Shown here piece by piece: positions 29,288 to 39,138 of a stretch of DNA of 64,000 nucleotides. Every line of letters begins with the position of its first letter. The stretch's first letter is position 1. The stretch is from Vibrio sp. CDRSL-10 TSBA (GTDB lineage Bacteria > Pseudomonadota > Gammaproteobacteria > Enterobacterales > Vibrionaceae), in the NCBI GenBank assembly GCA_039696685.1, contig CP155565.1, forward strand, positions 806,001 to 870,000. Direction: 5' to 3'. A program made the position numbers and the translations under genes. The notes below the pieces were generated by a model. That model did no database searches. It was given only the letters and a program-made list of their open reading frames with translations, and was not told the DNA's origin.

Positions 29288-29800
29288 TTAATATACTTTG
29301 AGTTCAAGCAACAATTGCGCGACCGACGGTGTCGTCAGATGGCGGATATCCTCCCGCGCCTTTAAACTCCGTCGCAGATCCGTACTGCGTACCTGAACTC
29401 TCTCCGGACAAGCCATGACCGACCAACGTTGTAATATTTCTTTTGATTTGTAGAAGCGACCAAAATTAAACAGATTATCCGGCCCGACGACAAAGGTGAT
29501 TTCCGCTTGAGGGAATTGCTGTTGTAAACGCTCCAGCACCGCATAGGTGGTCACGCTTTCGCCCGGCTGATAAAGATCCTGCTCTACCGAAGATCTTTGT
29601 AACTTATTTGACGCCAGATCGCCAATGAAAGCATCAATAAGTTTACAGCGTATCTCATAATCCAGCATTTCTTTGCCCCACGCATGCGAGATGCTGGGTA
29701 CCAGCAGAATACGATCAAAATGTTCCAATGAGTCAATCACGCTTTTATGGCCTAATGTCGGCGGATTAAAAGCGCTGCCAAAAACAGCAATTTTGTCCAT
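29288..29800 (-). CDS. Nicotinate/nicotinamide-nucleotide adenylyltransferase-like protein
   Basis: 170 residues of the NadD-type nucleotidyltransferase fold. The nucleotide-binding GSAFNPPTLGH motif is at residues 8-18, and the C-terminal RSTDLRRSL replaces the usual ISSTxIR motif. It transfers AMP to NMN or NaMN in NAD synthesis. Its placement divergent from nadE supports a role in NAD metabolism. It is shorter than canonical NadD (about 210), so the essential NadD is probably elsewhere. Confidence 0.8.
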   Translation of the reverse strand: MDKIAVFGSAFNPPTLGHKSVIDSLEHFDRILLVPSISHAWGKEMLDYEIRCKLIDAFIGDLASNKLQRSSVEQDLYQPGESVTTYAVLERLQQQFPQAEITFVVGPDNLFNFGRFYKSKEILQRWSVMACPERVQVRSTDLRRSLKAREDIRHLTTPSVAQLLLELKVY

Positions 29801-29817
29801 CTTTTCCCCGATTCAGT

Positions 29818-29834
29818 GTGAAAGTCGCTTTCAC
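29818..29834. promoter_or_regulatory. 17-bp palindrome in the NAD-gene divergent promoter
   Basis: GTGAAAGTCGCTTTCAC has perfect 7-bp arms about a TCG centre. Direct repeats ATTCAGTGT lie at 29811-29819 and 29844-29852. It sits in the 105-base gap between the adenylyltransferase gene and nadE, so it is a good operator candidate. The regulator is unknown. Confidence 0.45.
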
Positions 29835-29905
29835 GGTTTTCTAATTCAGTGTTTGCGGTATGATATTACGATAGTTTTTTATTGCTTGCAGGAAAAGGAA
29901 CTCGA

Positions 29906-30737
29906 ATGGAACAAATTATCCGCGAAGAGATGCATGTGCTTCCAGTGATCGACCCACAATTCGAAATTGAGCGTCGAGTTGGTTTTATCAAACGCAAACT
30001 GTCAGAGTCCGGTTGTAAAGCACTGGTTCTGGGGATCAGCGGCGGTATTGACTCCACTACATGCGGCCGTCTGGCACAAATGGCGGTGGACGCGCTGAAC
30101 AAGGAGCAAGGCAGCAACGCTTATCAGTTTATTGCTGTGCGCCTGCCTTACGGCACCCAGAAAGATGAAGACGAAGCGCAAATGGCTCTGTCATTTATCA
30201 AACCGACCCATTCGGTTTCTGTCAATATCAAAGCCGGTGTGGATGGTCTTCACGCTGCCTCACACGAGGCACTGGCTGGTACAGGTCTGCTGCCGGCTGA
30301 AAACGCAAAAATTGACTTTGTCAAAGGTAACGTCAAAGCCCGCGCACGTATGGTTGCGCAGTACGAAATTGCCGGTTATGTGGGCGGTCTGGTACTGGGT
30401 ACTGATCACTCAGCAGAGAATATCACCGGTTTCTACACCAAATTTGGTGATGGCGCATGCGACCTTGCACCACTGTTCGGCCTGAGCAAACGTCAGGTTT
30501 CGTCAGGTTGCCGCTACTCTGGGTGCTCCGGAACTGCTGGTACAAAAAACACCAACGGCAGATTTGGAAGAACTGGCTCCGCAGAAAGCAGACGAAGATG
30601 CCCTGAACCTGACCTACGATCAAATCGATGACTTCCTGGAAGGCAAAGAAGTCTCAGCCGCAGTGGCCGATCGTCTGGTGTCAATTTACAAAGCGACGCA
30701 GCACAAACGCCAGCCAATACCGACCATTTACGACTAA
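29906..30737 (+). CDS. nadE: NH3-dependent NAD+ synthetase, frame broken by +1 base
   Basis: 276 residues when GTTTC at 30497-30501 is read as GTTC, giving [20 protein letters not shown] and continuing to TIYD at the TAA 30735-30737. It makes NAD from deamido-NAD, ATP and ammonia. The P-loop [14 protein letters not shown] (SGGIDST at 45-51) and [20 protein letters not shown] are diagnostic. There is no glutaminase domain, so it is the ammonia-using short form. The start at MEQIIREE has AGGAA-type sequence upstream. Confidence 0.93.
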
Positions 30738-30821
30738 TTCAAACGGAGCAAATGCGCGTTTGTTCTTGTGTCAGGCAGCGAAACACTTCTCGCTACTAAG
30801 TGTTTCAGGCTGATCTTTTCC

Positions 30822-30846
30822 GCCGGGTCCTCACGGCCCGGCTTTT
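30822..30846 (+). terminator. Terminator after nadE
   Basis: GCCGGG (30822-30827) pairs with CCCGGC (30837-30842), followed by TTTTG. A second hairpin, AAACACTT/AAGTGTTT (30781-30805), lies just before it. Confidence 0.7.
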
Positions 30847-31048
30847 GTTTACACCGCGCCTTATGTGGCACAACATTTTCGCTACATAACAATCAAAAAA
30901 ACATTACTTATCAACGCAATAGCGTGATAACAATCCCAAAGCCTTCATTCCGTTTTTGCTCACTTGCAATGTGTGAAGCAATCTTCATATTTTTTGTGAA
31001 ATGCGTCGGAAAATAACCCCATCTGTTTCGTTCTAAAGGTTGATTCAT

Positions 31049-32375
31049 ATGTTGTATATGGAGTTTATTTTCCTGCTGTTGGTGCTCTATACGGGCTCTC
31101 GTTATGGCGGTATTGGCCTCGGTGTCGTTTCCGGCATCGGCCTGGTCATCGAAGTATTTATTTTCAAGATGCCACCGACTTCACCGCCGGTCACCGTGAT
31201 GTTGATCATTCTGGCGGTCGTCACCTGTGCTTCGATTCTCGAAGCGGCTGGGGGCCTCAAATACATGCTGCAGGTCGCTGAACGTCTGCTGCGTAAAAAC
31301 CCGAAACGCGTCACCATCATCGCGCCTTTGGTGACCTATTCCATGACGTTCCTGCTCGGCACCGGCCATGCGGTTTATTCCATTATGCCAATTATCGGTG
31401 ATGTGGCGCTGAAGAACGGCATTCGTCCGGAGCGTCCGATGGCTGCTGCGTCTGTCGCTTCACAAATCGCCATTACCGCATCACCAATTTCTGCCGCCGT
31501 GGTTTACTATCTGGCAGAATTGTCCAACATCAACCATAACATCACTTTACTTTCCATTCTGATGGTTTCCGTACCCGCAACTCTGTTTGGTACTATTCTG
31601 ATGTCTCTCTACAGTCTGCGCCGCGGTAAAGAGCTGGAGCAGGATCAAGGCTACCAGGAGCGTTTGAAAGATCCGGTGCTGCGTGAACGCATCATGACCA
31701 CCACAGCGACGTCGTTGAACGAACAGCTGCCTGCTTCTGCCAAGAACTCGGTGCTGCTGTTTATCCTGTCAATCCTGGTGATCGTGCTGGTTGCTATGTT
31801 CCCGGAAGTACGCCAGATCGGTGATGCGAAACCGATTAACATGGCGACCGTGATTCAGATGATGATGCTGTGTTTTGGCGGTATCATCATGCTGGTGACA
31901 AAAGTAGAACCGAAAAAAGTACCGGAAGGCGTGGTATTTAAATCCGGTATGGTGGCAGCGATTGCGATCTTCGGTATTGCCTGGATGTCTGACACCTACT
32001 TCCAGTATGCAATGCCTCAGTTTCCGCAGCGGTATCATTGATATGGTTAATGCGTATCCGTGGACATTCGCACTGGCGCTGTTTATCGTCTCTGTTGTGG
32101 TCAACTCACAAGCTGTTGTGGCCAAAATGATGCTGCCGGTTGGTCTGGCACTCGGACTTGAACCGGCACTGCTCATCGGCCTGATGCCTGCGCTGTACGG
32201 TTACTTCTTTATTCCGAACTATCCGTCTGATATCGCGACCGTGAACTTCGATATCACCGGCACCACCAAAATCGGTAAGTGGTATTTCAACCACTCCTTT
32301 ATGGCGCCGGGTCTGGTTGGGGTCATCGGCGGCAGTTGTATGGGTTACTTGCTCGGTCAGATAGTGATTGGCTGA
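31049..32375 (+). CDS. Anaerobic C4-dicarboxylate transporter (DcuA/DcuB family), frame broken by +1 base
   Basis: 441 residues when GTTTC at 32020-32024 is read as GTTC, giving YAMPQFRSGIIDMVNAYPW. About ten membrane segments; LLGTGHAVYSIMPIIGDVAL and AAASVASQIAITASPISAAV are Dcu signatures. It exchanges fumarate, succinate, malate or aspartate across the inner membrane during anaerobic growth. DcuA versus DcuB cannot be separated safely. ATG 31049 has AAGG upstream. In the preceding gap an imperfect palindrome TTATCA...TGATAA (30908-30930) may be an operator. Confidence 0.88.
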
Positions 32376-32397
32376 CCGCATAGCGGATTAGCAACTT

Positions 32398-32425
32398 AAA
32401 AGCCAGCCCGTTGGGGCTGGCTTTT
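32398..32425 (+). terminator. Terminator of the Dcu gene
   Basis: AAAAGCCAGCCC and GGGCTGGCTTTT form a 12-bp stem with a GTTG loop, 23 bases after the stop. Confidence 0.9.
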
Positions 32426-32469
32426 ACTTTATACGTTATCGATGCTCTACAACTTGATGGACTGTCGCT

Positions 32470-33378
32470 CTATGGCACACCGTGGCCTTTCGAGGCAACC
32501 CAAACCCGGAACCACTGTTCACGGCTCAGAGTCAGTTCCGTGGCAGCGACCGCCGCTTTAACCCGGTCAATCTTACCAGAGCCGATGATCGCCAATGGTT
32601 TGGAAGGCAGTGCACGCACCCAGGCATAAATTACCTGATCGATACTCTCAGCCCCAATCTCTTCACGTAACTCTTCAAGCACACTGCGTACTCGCTGCGC
32701 CTGCTCGCTCTCGCCATTAAAAATGGCACCACCACCGAGACATGACCACGCCATCGGACGAGTGCGCAGCATCTGCATCTGATCCAGCGTGCCATCATGG
32801 GCAACGTCGAAATTGAGCGGGTTAATTTCTACCTGGTTAGTCACCAAAGGCTTGTTGATACGTGACTGCAGCAAATTAAACTGGGACAGACTGAAATTGG
32901 ACACGCCAAAGTGTTTAACCTTACCTACTTTGTGCAATTCGGCAAAAGCTTCTGCCACTTCATCTGCGTCCATCAACACATCCGGACGGTGGATCAACAG
33001 TACGTCAATTTCATTCACACCGAGGCGCTGCAGCGAGTTATTAACTGACTGGTAAATGTGCGCAGCACTGGTGTCGTAATGGTTGATTTTACGCTCCGGA
33101 AACTGGTCGCTGCACAGCTTGATATCGCACTTGGTGACAATTTGCAGCTGTTCGCGCATCGACGGTTCCAGCGCCAGCGCTTCACCAAACAGGCTCTCAC
33201 ATTGATAGTTGCCGTAGATATCCGCGTGATCGACGGTGGTAATTCCCAGCTCAACGTGCTGTTTCAGAAATGTCAGTCGCTGCTGAGGCGTCATGCCCCA
33301 CTCGGCTAAACGCCAATAGCCCTGCACCAGCTCAGATAAATCCGGGCCCTGCGGGGCAATCGTTACTTTCGCAACCAT
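32470..33378 (-). CDS. ydhF: Aldo/keto reductase (YdhF-like)
   Basis: 302 residues of the AKR fold. The catalytic tetrad region is visible in TTVDHADIYGNYQCESLFGEA (Asp and Tyr) and later KVKHFGVSNFSLSQFNLL; the C-terminal PLAIIGSGKIDRVKAAV binds NADPH. Length and order match E. coli YdhF, an oxidoreductase of unknown natural substrate. Start at MVAKVTIAPQGP has AAAGGAG at good spacing. The frame is open 123 bases upstream but this is not needed. Confidence 0.85.
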   Translation of the reverse strand: MVAKVTIAPQGPDLSELVQGYWRLAEWGMTPQQRLTFLKQHVELGITTVDHADIYGNYQCESLFGEALALEPSMREQLQIVTKCDIKLCSDQFPERKINHYDTSAAHIYQSVNNSLQRLGVNEIDVLLIHRPDVLMDADEVAEAFAELHKVGKVKHFGVSNFSLSQFNLLQSRINKPLVTNQVEINPLNFDVAHDGTLDQMQMLRTRPMAWSCLGGGAIFNGESEQAQRVRSVLEELREEIGAESIDQVIYAWVRALPSKPLAIIGSGKIDRVKAAVAATELTLSREQWFRVWVASKGHGVP

Positions 33379-33473
33379 GGTTTTACTCCTTTTCTCTTTG
33401 TCACACATCCTAAGCTTGTTTTTCGGTGACCTCAACGGATAGACTGTCGAAGTTCGAACTGGAGTACGAAGTT

Positions 33474-33891
33474 GTGAGTTTTGCGAACCGATTACAGACA
33501 TTAATAGGCGCTGAAAGCATCAGCGGCTTTGCCCGTCGGGTAGACATTTCCGAAGCGCTGATCCGAAAGTATCTCAAAGGCAGTGAACCGAGCCTGAATA
33601 AAGCCAACCAAATTGCGATGCGGGCCAATTGCTCGCTCGAATGGCTTGCGACCGGCTGCGGTTATTTATACCGCCAGGCTGAAGTCGTCGATATGGAGGC
33701 CTGCGCTCTGGCACATAAATTCGTCACCGGGCAGGCGTTGTCACCAAGCCAAAGGGATCAATTGCAACAGGTGATCGCCGGTTATCAGTATCTGCGCGCA
33801 CACAAAAAGGCCGACGGCTATCTGGACGAAACCGCTATGGCTGCGTTTCCTGCAGCGTCATCCCAAAGCTGTGACGCCGGAACTGGTGTAA
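33474..33891 (+). CDS. Helix-turn-helix regulator, frame broken by +1 base
   Basis: About 138 residues. N-terminal HTH of the XRE/CI type: FANRLQTLIGAESISGFARR, VDISEALIRKYLKG, then NQIAMRANCSLEWLATGCG, which resembles phage-repressor N-termini. The rest is helical with no peptidase domain. GTTTC at 33845-33849 read as GTTC changes the tail to AMAAFLQRHPKAVTPELV and a TAA at 33889. Start GTG 33474 is supported by GGAG at 9 bases. It is divergent from ydhF, which it may regulate, and its end overlaps a convergent gene. Confidence 0.65.
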
Positions 33892-34465
33892 AACGCAGCT
33901 CAATATTTTTGCCGTCACTCTGCAGCTCGGCCAGAGCACTGCGTGTTTGCCACAACAAAGTTTTAGGAAACTGGCCCGCTGTCTGATGGATAAACAACAC
34001 TAAATCACGATCCACCTGCAGCAGCGTTTGCTGATTAAGGCGTTGCCGCACATCAAAGTGCTGTTGTCCGGCCTGAACAGTCAGCAAAGAAAAGCCGTCG
34101 CTGCGCAGTCCGAGTTGCAGCTGACTCCAATTATAGTCACTGTAATCGATGTGCAATATCAGCGCCGTCGGCACTATATTTTCCTTCTCGCTATCTGGCT
34201 GACGTTGTGCGGTCTGCACCCGCACCTTAGTCTCGTCGCTGACTGTGCTCGCATACATTACTTGGGTAGCGTAATAATAAAAAGATTCGCTGCACCAGGT
34301 CTGAGGCGAGTCGGCTTCACTGCAGTCAAACCAATCGCTCCGTTGCGCCAATTGCTCTGCTGCCAGCGCCTGCTCGCTGCCATCAAGATAAGCTTGCAGA
34401 AAATCCGGATGTACAGCCAGCGCAGCGCCGCTCCACAGTGCCGGTATCAGATACCATTTGTTCAT
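33835..34465 (-). CDS. Hypothetical secreted protein, 3' end altered by the same +1 base
   Basis: About 209 residues with a signal-like N-terminus (MNKWYLIPALWSGAALAVHP) and two cysteines in WFDCSEADSPQTWCSESFYY that could form a disulphide. No family recognised. The +1 base at 33845-33849 also affects this gene: corrected, it ends DAAGTQP at 33835. It overlaps the convergent HTH gene by about 57 bases. Confidence 0.5.
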
Positions 34466-34689
34466 TTACCATTCCGATGTTGACGTGATCACTCAGAGTG
34501 ATGCTCAGCACATTCAGGATTTAATCGAGTCTTTTATCGCCCTTAAAGCCAACTGCTTAGCATAGATAACGCCAGTGTGCCGTTTCAGCTGCAAGCAGAC
34601 AACAGCCTACCTCTACGCCCCCGGTAAAGAAAATTTGTGAACTGGTTCAACCGCCTGGGGCGTAGCTCAAAGAATGATGTCAGGTACCT

Positions 34690-34709
34690 TTTTACCCGCT
34701 AAGGTAAAA
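34690..34709. promoter_or_regulatory. Hairpin/operator candidate before malS
   Basis: TTTTACC (34690-34696) and GGTAAAA (34703-34709) form a perfect 7-bp inverted repeat about 40 bases upstream of the malS start. It may be an operator or a leader hairpin; no clear MalT box was found. Confidence 0.3.
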
Positions 34710-34747
34710 GCAAATTATTCTAAAAAGAAACAAGGACCTGAACACGC

Positions 34748-36807
34748 ATGAAACCCAGTACCCTGACTCTGGCACTGCTCACCATAGCGCCGGCCGCTCT
34801 GGCGGCGCCTAATCTCACCATTTCAACCACCACCAACAGCCGTGATTTTCCGCTCAGCAGCGAACAGCCGTTGGTGATCCCGTTAACCAAAGACAGCTAT
34901 ACCCTTACCGTAACCGGGTTGGATGGCGAGTGTCAGGCCGCAGGCGAGCAAGTGGTTAAATTCAACACTCCAATTGCACTTAATTGCGGCGCAGCAACCG
35001 AACTACTTCTCAAGATACGCTTTAGCGGTGACTACGCGTTTCAATACGATGATAAAGCCTTTACTCTCACCTTTGTGCGTCAGCCGAAAACCAGTGCTAA
35101 AAGCGAGTTTAAGCGCCCGCTACCAAATGTCCGTTGTGAGGTCTATGCCGGTGGTGATGTGATATTAAATCTCGGCGACACTTTCCGTGACGGAACTGAG
35201 CTCAGTGAAACGTTCACCGGTCAGGTTGTAACCGTTAAAGATGGTAAGGTAACCCTGACTCCTTCTGCGCAAAGTGGCGGCCTGGTGCTGCTCGAACCTG
35301 TCAAGCGCACCGAGCGGACATTTAATTATCGCAATGCCAACATTTACTTTGTCATGGTCGATCGCTTTAACAACGGTGATCCGAGCAACGACCATAGTTA
35401 TGGACGGCTCAACGATGGCAAACAAGAAGTCGGCACCTTTCACGGCGGTGATTTACAAGGCGTGATTGATAAACTGGATTACATTCAAAGCCTGGGAAAC
35501 CGATGCTATCTGGCTGTCGCCGATTGTCGAACAGGTGCACGGATTCGTCGGCGGCGGTGACAAAGGCTCTTTCCCTTTTTACGCCTATCATGGCTACTGG
35601 ACGCGTGATTTTACCAAACTGGATGCCAACTTTGGCGTCGATGACGATCTCAAAACTCTGGTCGAGCAGGCTCATCAGCGCGGAATGAAAGTGCTGCTAG
35701 ATGCCGTTATCAACCACGCAGGCTACGCTACCCTGGCCGATTTGCAGCTTGATGGTATCCAAGTCGTCACCCCCGATAATCTACCGCAAAAATGGAGCGA
35801 CTGGACACCTGCTGAGGGCGAAAACTGGCATAGCTTTCATCAAAATATCAATTATCAGAGTCCGAACTGGAAAAACTGGTGGGGCGGTGACTGGGTGCGG
35901 GCCGGACTGCCGGGTTATCCGCAACCAGGCAGCAGTGACATCAGTATGACACTGGCCGGCTTACCGGATTTTCGCACCGAATCGACGCAAAGTGTTACGC
36001 CTCCTCAATGGCTGCTCAATAATCCCGATACCCGGGTTGTTGCGCGTGAAGGCTATACCGTTGCTGATTATCTGGTTGAATGGCAAAGCGACTGGGTGAA
36101 GCGGTTCGGTATTGACGGTTACCGGGTCGATACCGTCAAACACGTTGAGGGCGAGGTATGGCAACGACTCAAACAGCAAGCAACGGAAAAACTTAACCAA
36201 TGGCGCACTGAACATGGCAAGCAAGGCCTGCCGTTCTGGATGATGGGCGAAGTATGGGGTCATACCGCTTACCGCAGCCCCTACTTTGACGATGGCTTTG
36301 ATGCGCTGATCAATTTTGATTTACAAAAGCGCATGGACAACGGCGCCGCCTGTTTAAGCCAAATGGCGGCGACTTACCGCAGCTATGCCAAAACACTGAC
36401 TGAGCAGCCGGATTTCAATCCGGTCAGTTACATGTCTTCCCATGATACTGAGCTCTTCTTTGGCCGCTTTAACTCGTTTGAGATGCAACGTAATGCCGCC
36501 AACGCCCTACTGCTTACTCCCGGCGCTATTCAGGTCTATTACGGTGATGAAGTGGCGCGTGAGGTCGGCCCCTACGCTGATGATTTCCATCAGGGGACCC
36601 GTTTCCGATATGCCGTGGCAACTCGATGCCCAACGTCAGGACTTACTTAAGCACTGGCAACAGCTAGGCCAATTCCGTCAGCGCCATCCTGCTGTCGGGG
36701 CCGGGGCCCACCATGTCATCGAGCAGGACAACGCCTATGTATTCTCGCGTGTGTTGCGCGACGATAAAATCATCGCCGCCTATATCGGGCGTCCGCCAAC
36801 CCCCTAA
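34748..36807 (+). CDS. malS: Periplasmic alpha-amylase (MalS-like), frame broken twice by +1 base
   Basis: About 685 residues after correcting two sites: GAAAC at 35496-35500 (giving YIQSLGTDAIWLSPI) and GTTTC at 36601-36605 (giving HQGTRSDMPWQLDAQ). It has a signal peptide (LALLTIAPAALA) and an N-terminal beta domain of about 190 residues. The GH13 barrel follows, with ANIYFVMVDRFNNGDPSND, the nucleophile region FGIDGYRVDTVKH (~455-467), the acid/base Glu in MMGEVWGH (~500) and SYMSSHDTELF (~563). It hydrolyses maltodextrins in the periplasm. Length and order match E. coli MalS. Confidence 0.9.
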
Positions 36808-36818
36808 CCCATGATCAA

Positions 36819-36842
36819 AAAAGGCAGCTCACGCTGCCTTTT
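36819..36842. terminator. Bidirectional terminator between malS and ompW
   Basis: AAAAGGCAGC and GCTGCCTTTT form a 10-bp stem with a TCAC loop between the two convergent stops. Confidence 0.88.
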
Positions 36843-36860
36843 CTATCTCTGAATCAGAGC

Positions 36861-37514
36861 TTAGAATTTGTAACCACCTGCAATCATGAAGACCCAAGGG
36901 TTGATATCAACATCAGTCGATTGATTAACGCCACCAGCTTTGTATTTCGCGGTGGTTTCAATATTCGCGTACCACACAGCCGCGTTAGCAAACCAGTTGT
37001 CGTTGATTTTGTAGTCGACACCGATGTTCGCGGCCAGACCCCAGGAATCGTCCAGTTTCAGATCGCTCAGATTCGCAGCTTTACCAGTGCTATTAAATTT
37101 CTCGTCAAAGAAGGTGGTGTAGTTGATACCGGCACCCACGTATGGACGAAAATCTGCATTTGGTTCCATGAAGTAGTACTGAACCATCAGTGTTGGTGGC
37201 AGGTGCTTGGTCTCACCAATTTTACCCAGACCACCTAAGTCGGTTGAAATATCATGAGAAAATGGTGAGGCAGCCAGCAATTCCACACTGACATGGTCAG
37301 TCAGCATGTAGCCCAGCGTTAAGCCCAGCTGAGTATTACTGTCTACATCAAGCTCTTTGCTTGCGTCGCCAAGATTGCCAAGATTGTCACTGCTGTCATT
37401 TGGGACTACCGCAGCCAGACCAGCTCGAACAAAAATGTCACCTTCTTGGTGCGCCAGGACGTTGGCTGAAGCTAGAGCTGAAAGGATAGCGAGTCCGCAA
37501 AGTGTCTTTTTCAT
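36861..37514 (-). CDS. ompW: Outer-membrane protein OmpW
   Basis: 217 residues with a signal peptide (MKKTLCGLAILSALASANVLA) and the OmpW eight-stranded barrel pattern: GDIFVRAGLAAVVPNDSS, VELLAASPFSHDI, FRPYVGAGINYTTFF, and the terminal FMIAGGYKF ending in phenylalanine for Bam recognition. OmpW forms a small hydrophobic channel and is a major antigen in vibrios. Start at MKKTL follows AAGGAA; the upstream open frame is untranslated leader. Confidence 0.93.
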   Translation of the reverse strand: MKKTLCGLAILSALASANVLAHQEGDIFVRAGLAAVVPNDSSDNLGNLGDASKELDVDSNTQLGLTLGYMLTDHVSVELLAASPFSHDISTDLGGLGKIGETKHLPPTLMVQYYFMEPNADFRPYVGAGINYTTFFDEKFNSTGKAANLSDLKLDDSWGLAANIGVDYKINDNWFANAAVWYANIETTAKYKAGGVNQSTDVDINPWVFMIAGGYKF

Positions 37515-37827
37515 TATTGGTATTCCTTTTTCTGGGGCTTGGTTTTTAATTTTTGTTGATGCGCACAGTAGCACATAAAGCCCACACTATTTTGACGGAA
37601 ATCAATTTGTAAAACTAATTGTGCGAAAAAATAAAAAAATGGGGATTAAATCACCGTTTATTTGTAAATAAGAAAGAACTCATCCACTGACAAATGAATA
37701 GGTATCACTATGAAAATTCAGACAAAAATTGATTTAGATCAATTTCAGATCAAATTAAAATTTCAGCTTTTGAAGCCGTTCTACACTTATTAAGGCGAGT
37801 CAAAAACACTGAATACAGGAGGGCGTT

Positions 37828-38250
37828 ATGAGCTTAATTCCACGTGACTCTTGGTCAGATATCTATCGTTTATTCGATAATACATTTCCATCCATCCGGC
37901 CTCGGTTTGATGCCGATACTTTTTCTCCGCGTGTTGACGTAATAGAAAAAGAAACCGCATTTGAAATCATCGCTGATTTACCCGGAGTGGCGAAAAAAGA
38001 CATCAACATCACCTGTCGTAATGGCGTGTTGACGATCGAGGCATCGACAACGAAAGACGAAGAAACCAAAGAGAATGATAAAGTCATCCATAAAGAACGT
38101 TATCACGGCAAAATGGTACGTAGCTTTTCTTTGGGTGACAGTCTGGATATGACCCAGATCTACGCTGAGTTTGAAGAAGGTGTACTGGTGGTCGTGGTAC
38201 CAAAACTGGAAGGAAAACCAGAGGAAAGCCAACGCATCAATATCAGCTGA
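37828..38250 (+). CDS. Hsp20/alpha-crystallin small heat-shock protein
   Basis: 140 residues. The alpha-crystallin domain runs from about residue 33 (SPRVDVIEKETAFEIIADLPG) to about 130, with the consensus GVLTIEA strand and the FEEGVLVVVVPK strand. It lacks the usual I-x-I tail, ending SQRINIS, which contains an I-N-I equivalent. It is an ATP-independent holdase for unfolding proteins. The ATG has an excellent AGGAGGG site. The 313-base gap upstream is AT-rich promoter sequence. Confidence 0.9.
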   Translation: MSLIPRDSWSDIYRLFDNTFPSIRPRFDADTFSPRVDVIEKETAFEIIADLPGVAKKDINITCRNGVLTIEASTTKDEETKENDKVIHKERYHGKMVRSFSLGDSLDMTQIYAEFEEGVLVVVVPKLEGKPEESQRINIS

Positions 38251-38280
38251 GATCTTCACAGCGAAACAAGTGAACCATCG

Positions 38281-38310
38281 AGCGGCGTTATCATAAACGC
38301 CGCTTTTTTA
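38281..38310 (+). terminator. Terminator of the hsp20 gene
   Basis: AGCGGCGTT and AACGCCGCT form a 9-bp stem with a 6-base loop, followed by six T, 30 bases after the stop. Confidence 0.9.
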
Positions 38311-38407
38311 TTGCGGATAATTTGCCGATGATTTGACCGTCCGCTAACACCTTCACCCGAGGTATTGACCAAAATAACAAAATGAACAACAACCCTTCTG
38401 TGCGACT

Positions 38408-38752
38408 ATGAAACACCTTCTTGTGCTGTTAATGACAACTTTGTTTAGTAGTGTTGCTTTATCCGGTTTGCGTGTCGGCACACCACAAACGAACCTGGCA
38501 ACTGCCAGTTATCCGACCCAAAAACAAGCCGCTAAAGCGGGTGACGATCTGATTGATCAACTTGAATCAATGTCACCCTACGCTTTGCAGCAAGTACTGC
38601 CGGCATCAGTTAAAAACGAAGAAGAGAAAGCGGTTGAAATTCGTCAGTTACGCCGCAGCGTCAAACCGGTCGCAACCGAAGCCGGCCAGATTGAATTTCA
38701 AAGTATTGTGACCGTACACTACGCGATTGACAGAGACAGCAGCCAGCACTGA
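38408..38752 (+). CDS. DUF3316-type small secreted protein
   Basis: 114 residues with a signal peptide (LLVLLMTTLFSSVALS). The mature part (ASYPTQKQAAKAGDDLIDQL ... QIEFQSIVTVHYAI) resembles DUF3316, a family of small periplasmic proteins found mostly in Vibrio with no known function. The frame is intact and stands as a single gene. Confidence 0.65.
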   Translation: MKHLLVLLMTTLFSSVALSGLRVGTPQTNLATASYPTQKQAAKAGDDLIDQLESMSPYALQQVLPASVKNEEEKAVEIRQLRRSVKPVATEAGQIEFQSIVTVHYAIDRDSSQH

Positions 38753-38781
38753 TTCGCAGGCTTAGCCACTTCTCTTTACTG

Positions 38782-38968
38782 CTAATCCGCATCACGGGTC
38801 AACAGCGCGGCAATCAGCAGACCAACTCCGATTCCGGCCATAAGAATGCCAACAAAGGCCCACACCGAGTGTGGCAGTAACAAAAGCCCGATCCCCAACC
38901 CAAGCAAGCATAGTGCCGCCACCCACCGCCCAGGCTGCGTTATATCTGAAGCGTTTTTTGTCGTCCAT
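38782..38968 (-). CDS. Small two-helix membrane protein, frame broken in an A6 run
   Basis: A strong ribosome site (GAGGAA) precedes ATG 38968 and MDDK. The following frame is only sensible if the run of six T at 38954-38959 (A6 in the gene) is read as five: it then gives MDDKNASDITQPGRWVAALC and two hydrophobic helices (LLGLGIGLLLLPHSVWAF; GILMAGIGVGLLIAALL), 61 residues in all. This is the one break in the window not at GTTTC/GAAAC, and looks like an ordinary homopolymer miscount. Confidence 0.5.
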
Positions 38969-39058
38969 CGATATTCCTCACGCTACATACCCCATGTTTT
39001 AAGCATGGCGCAAACTGAAACAATCTGCAGACTATCGCTTGAATTATTACTGCCTCCT

Positions 39059-39132
39059 ACGAGGACACACACCTTAATATATCAATGGTAACTCGACGCC
39101 AAGAAACGCCTTATTACGGTGTGTGTCCTTGT
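39059..39132. repeat. Inverted pair of GGACACACACC repeats
   Basis: ACGAGGACACACACC (39059-39073) and GGTGTGTGTCCTTGT (39118-39132) face each other across 44 bases. The unit borders the 3' side of the DUF1090 gene. Confidence 0.75.
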
Positions 39133-39138
39133 AGTAAA

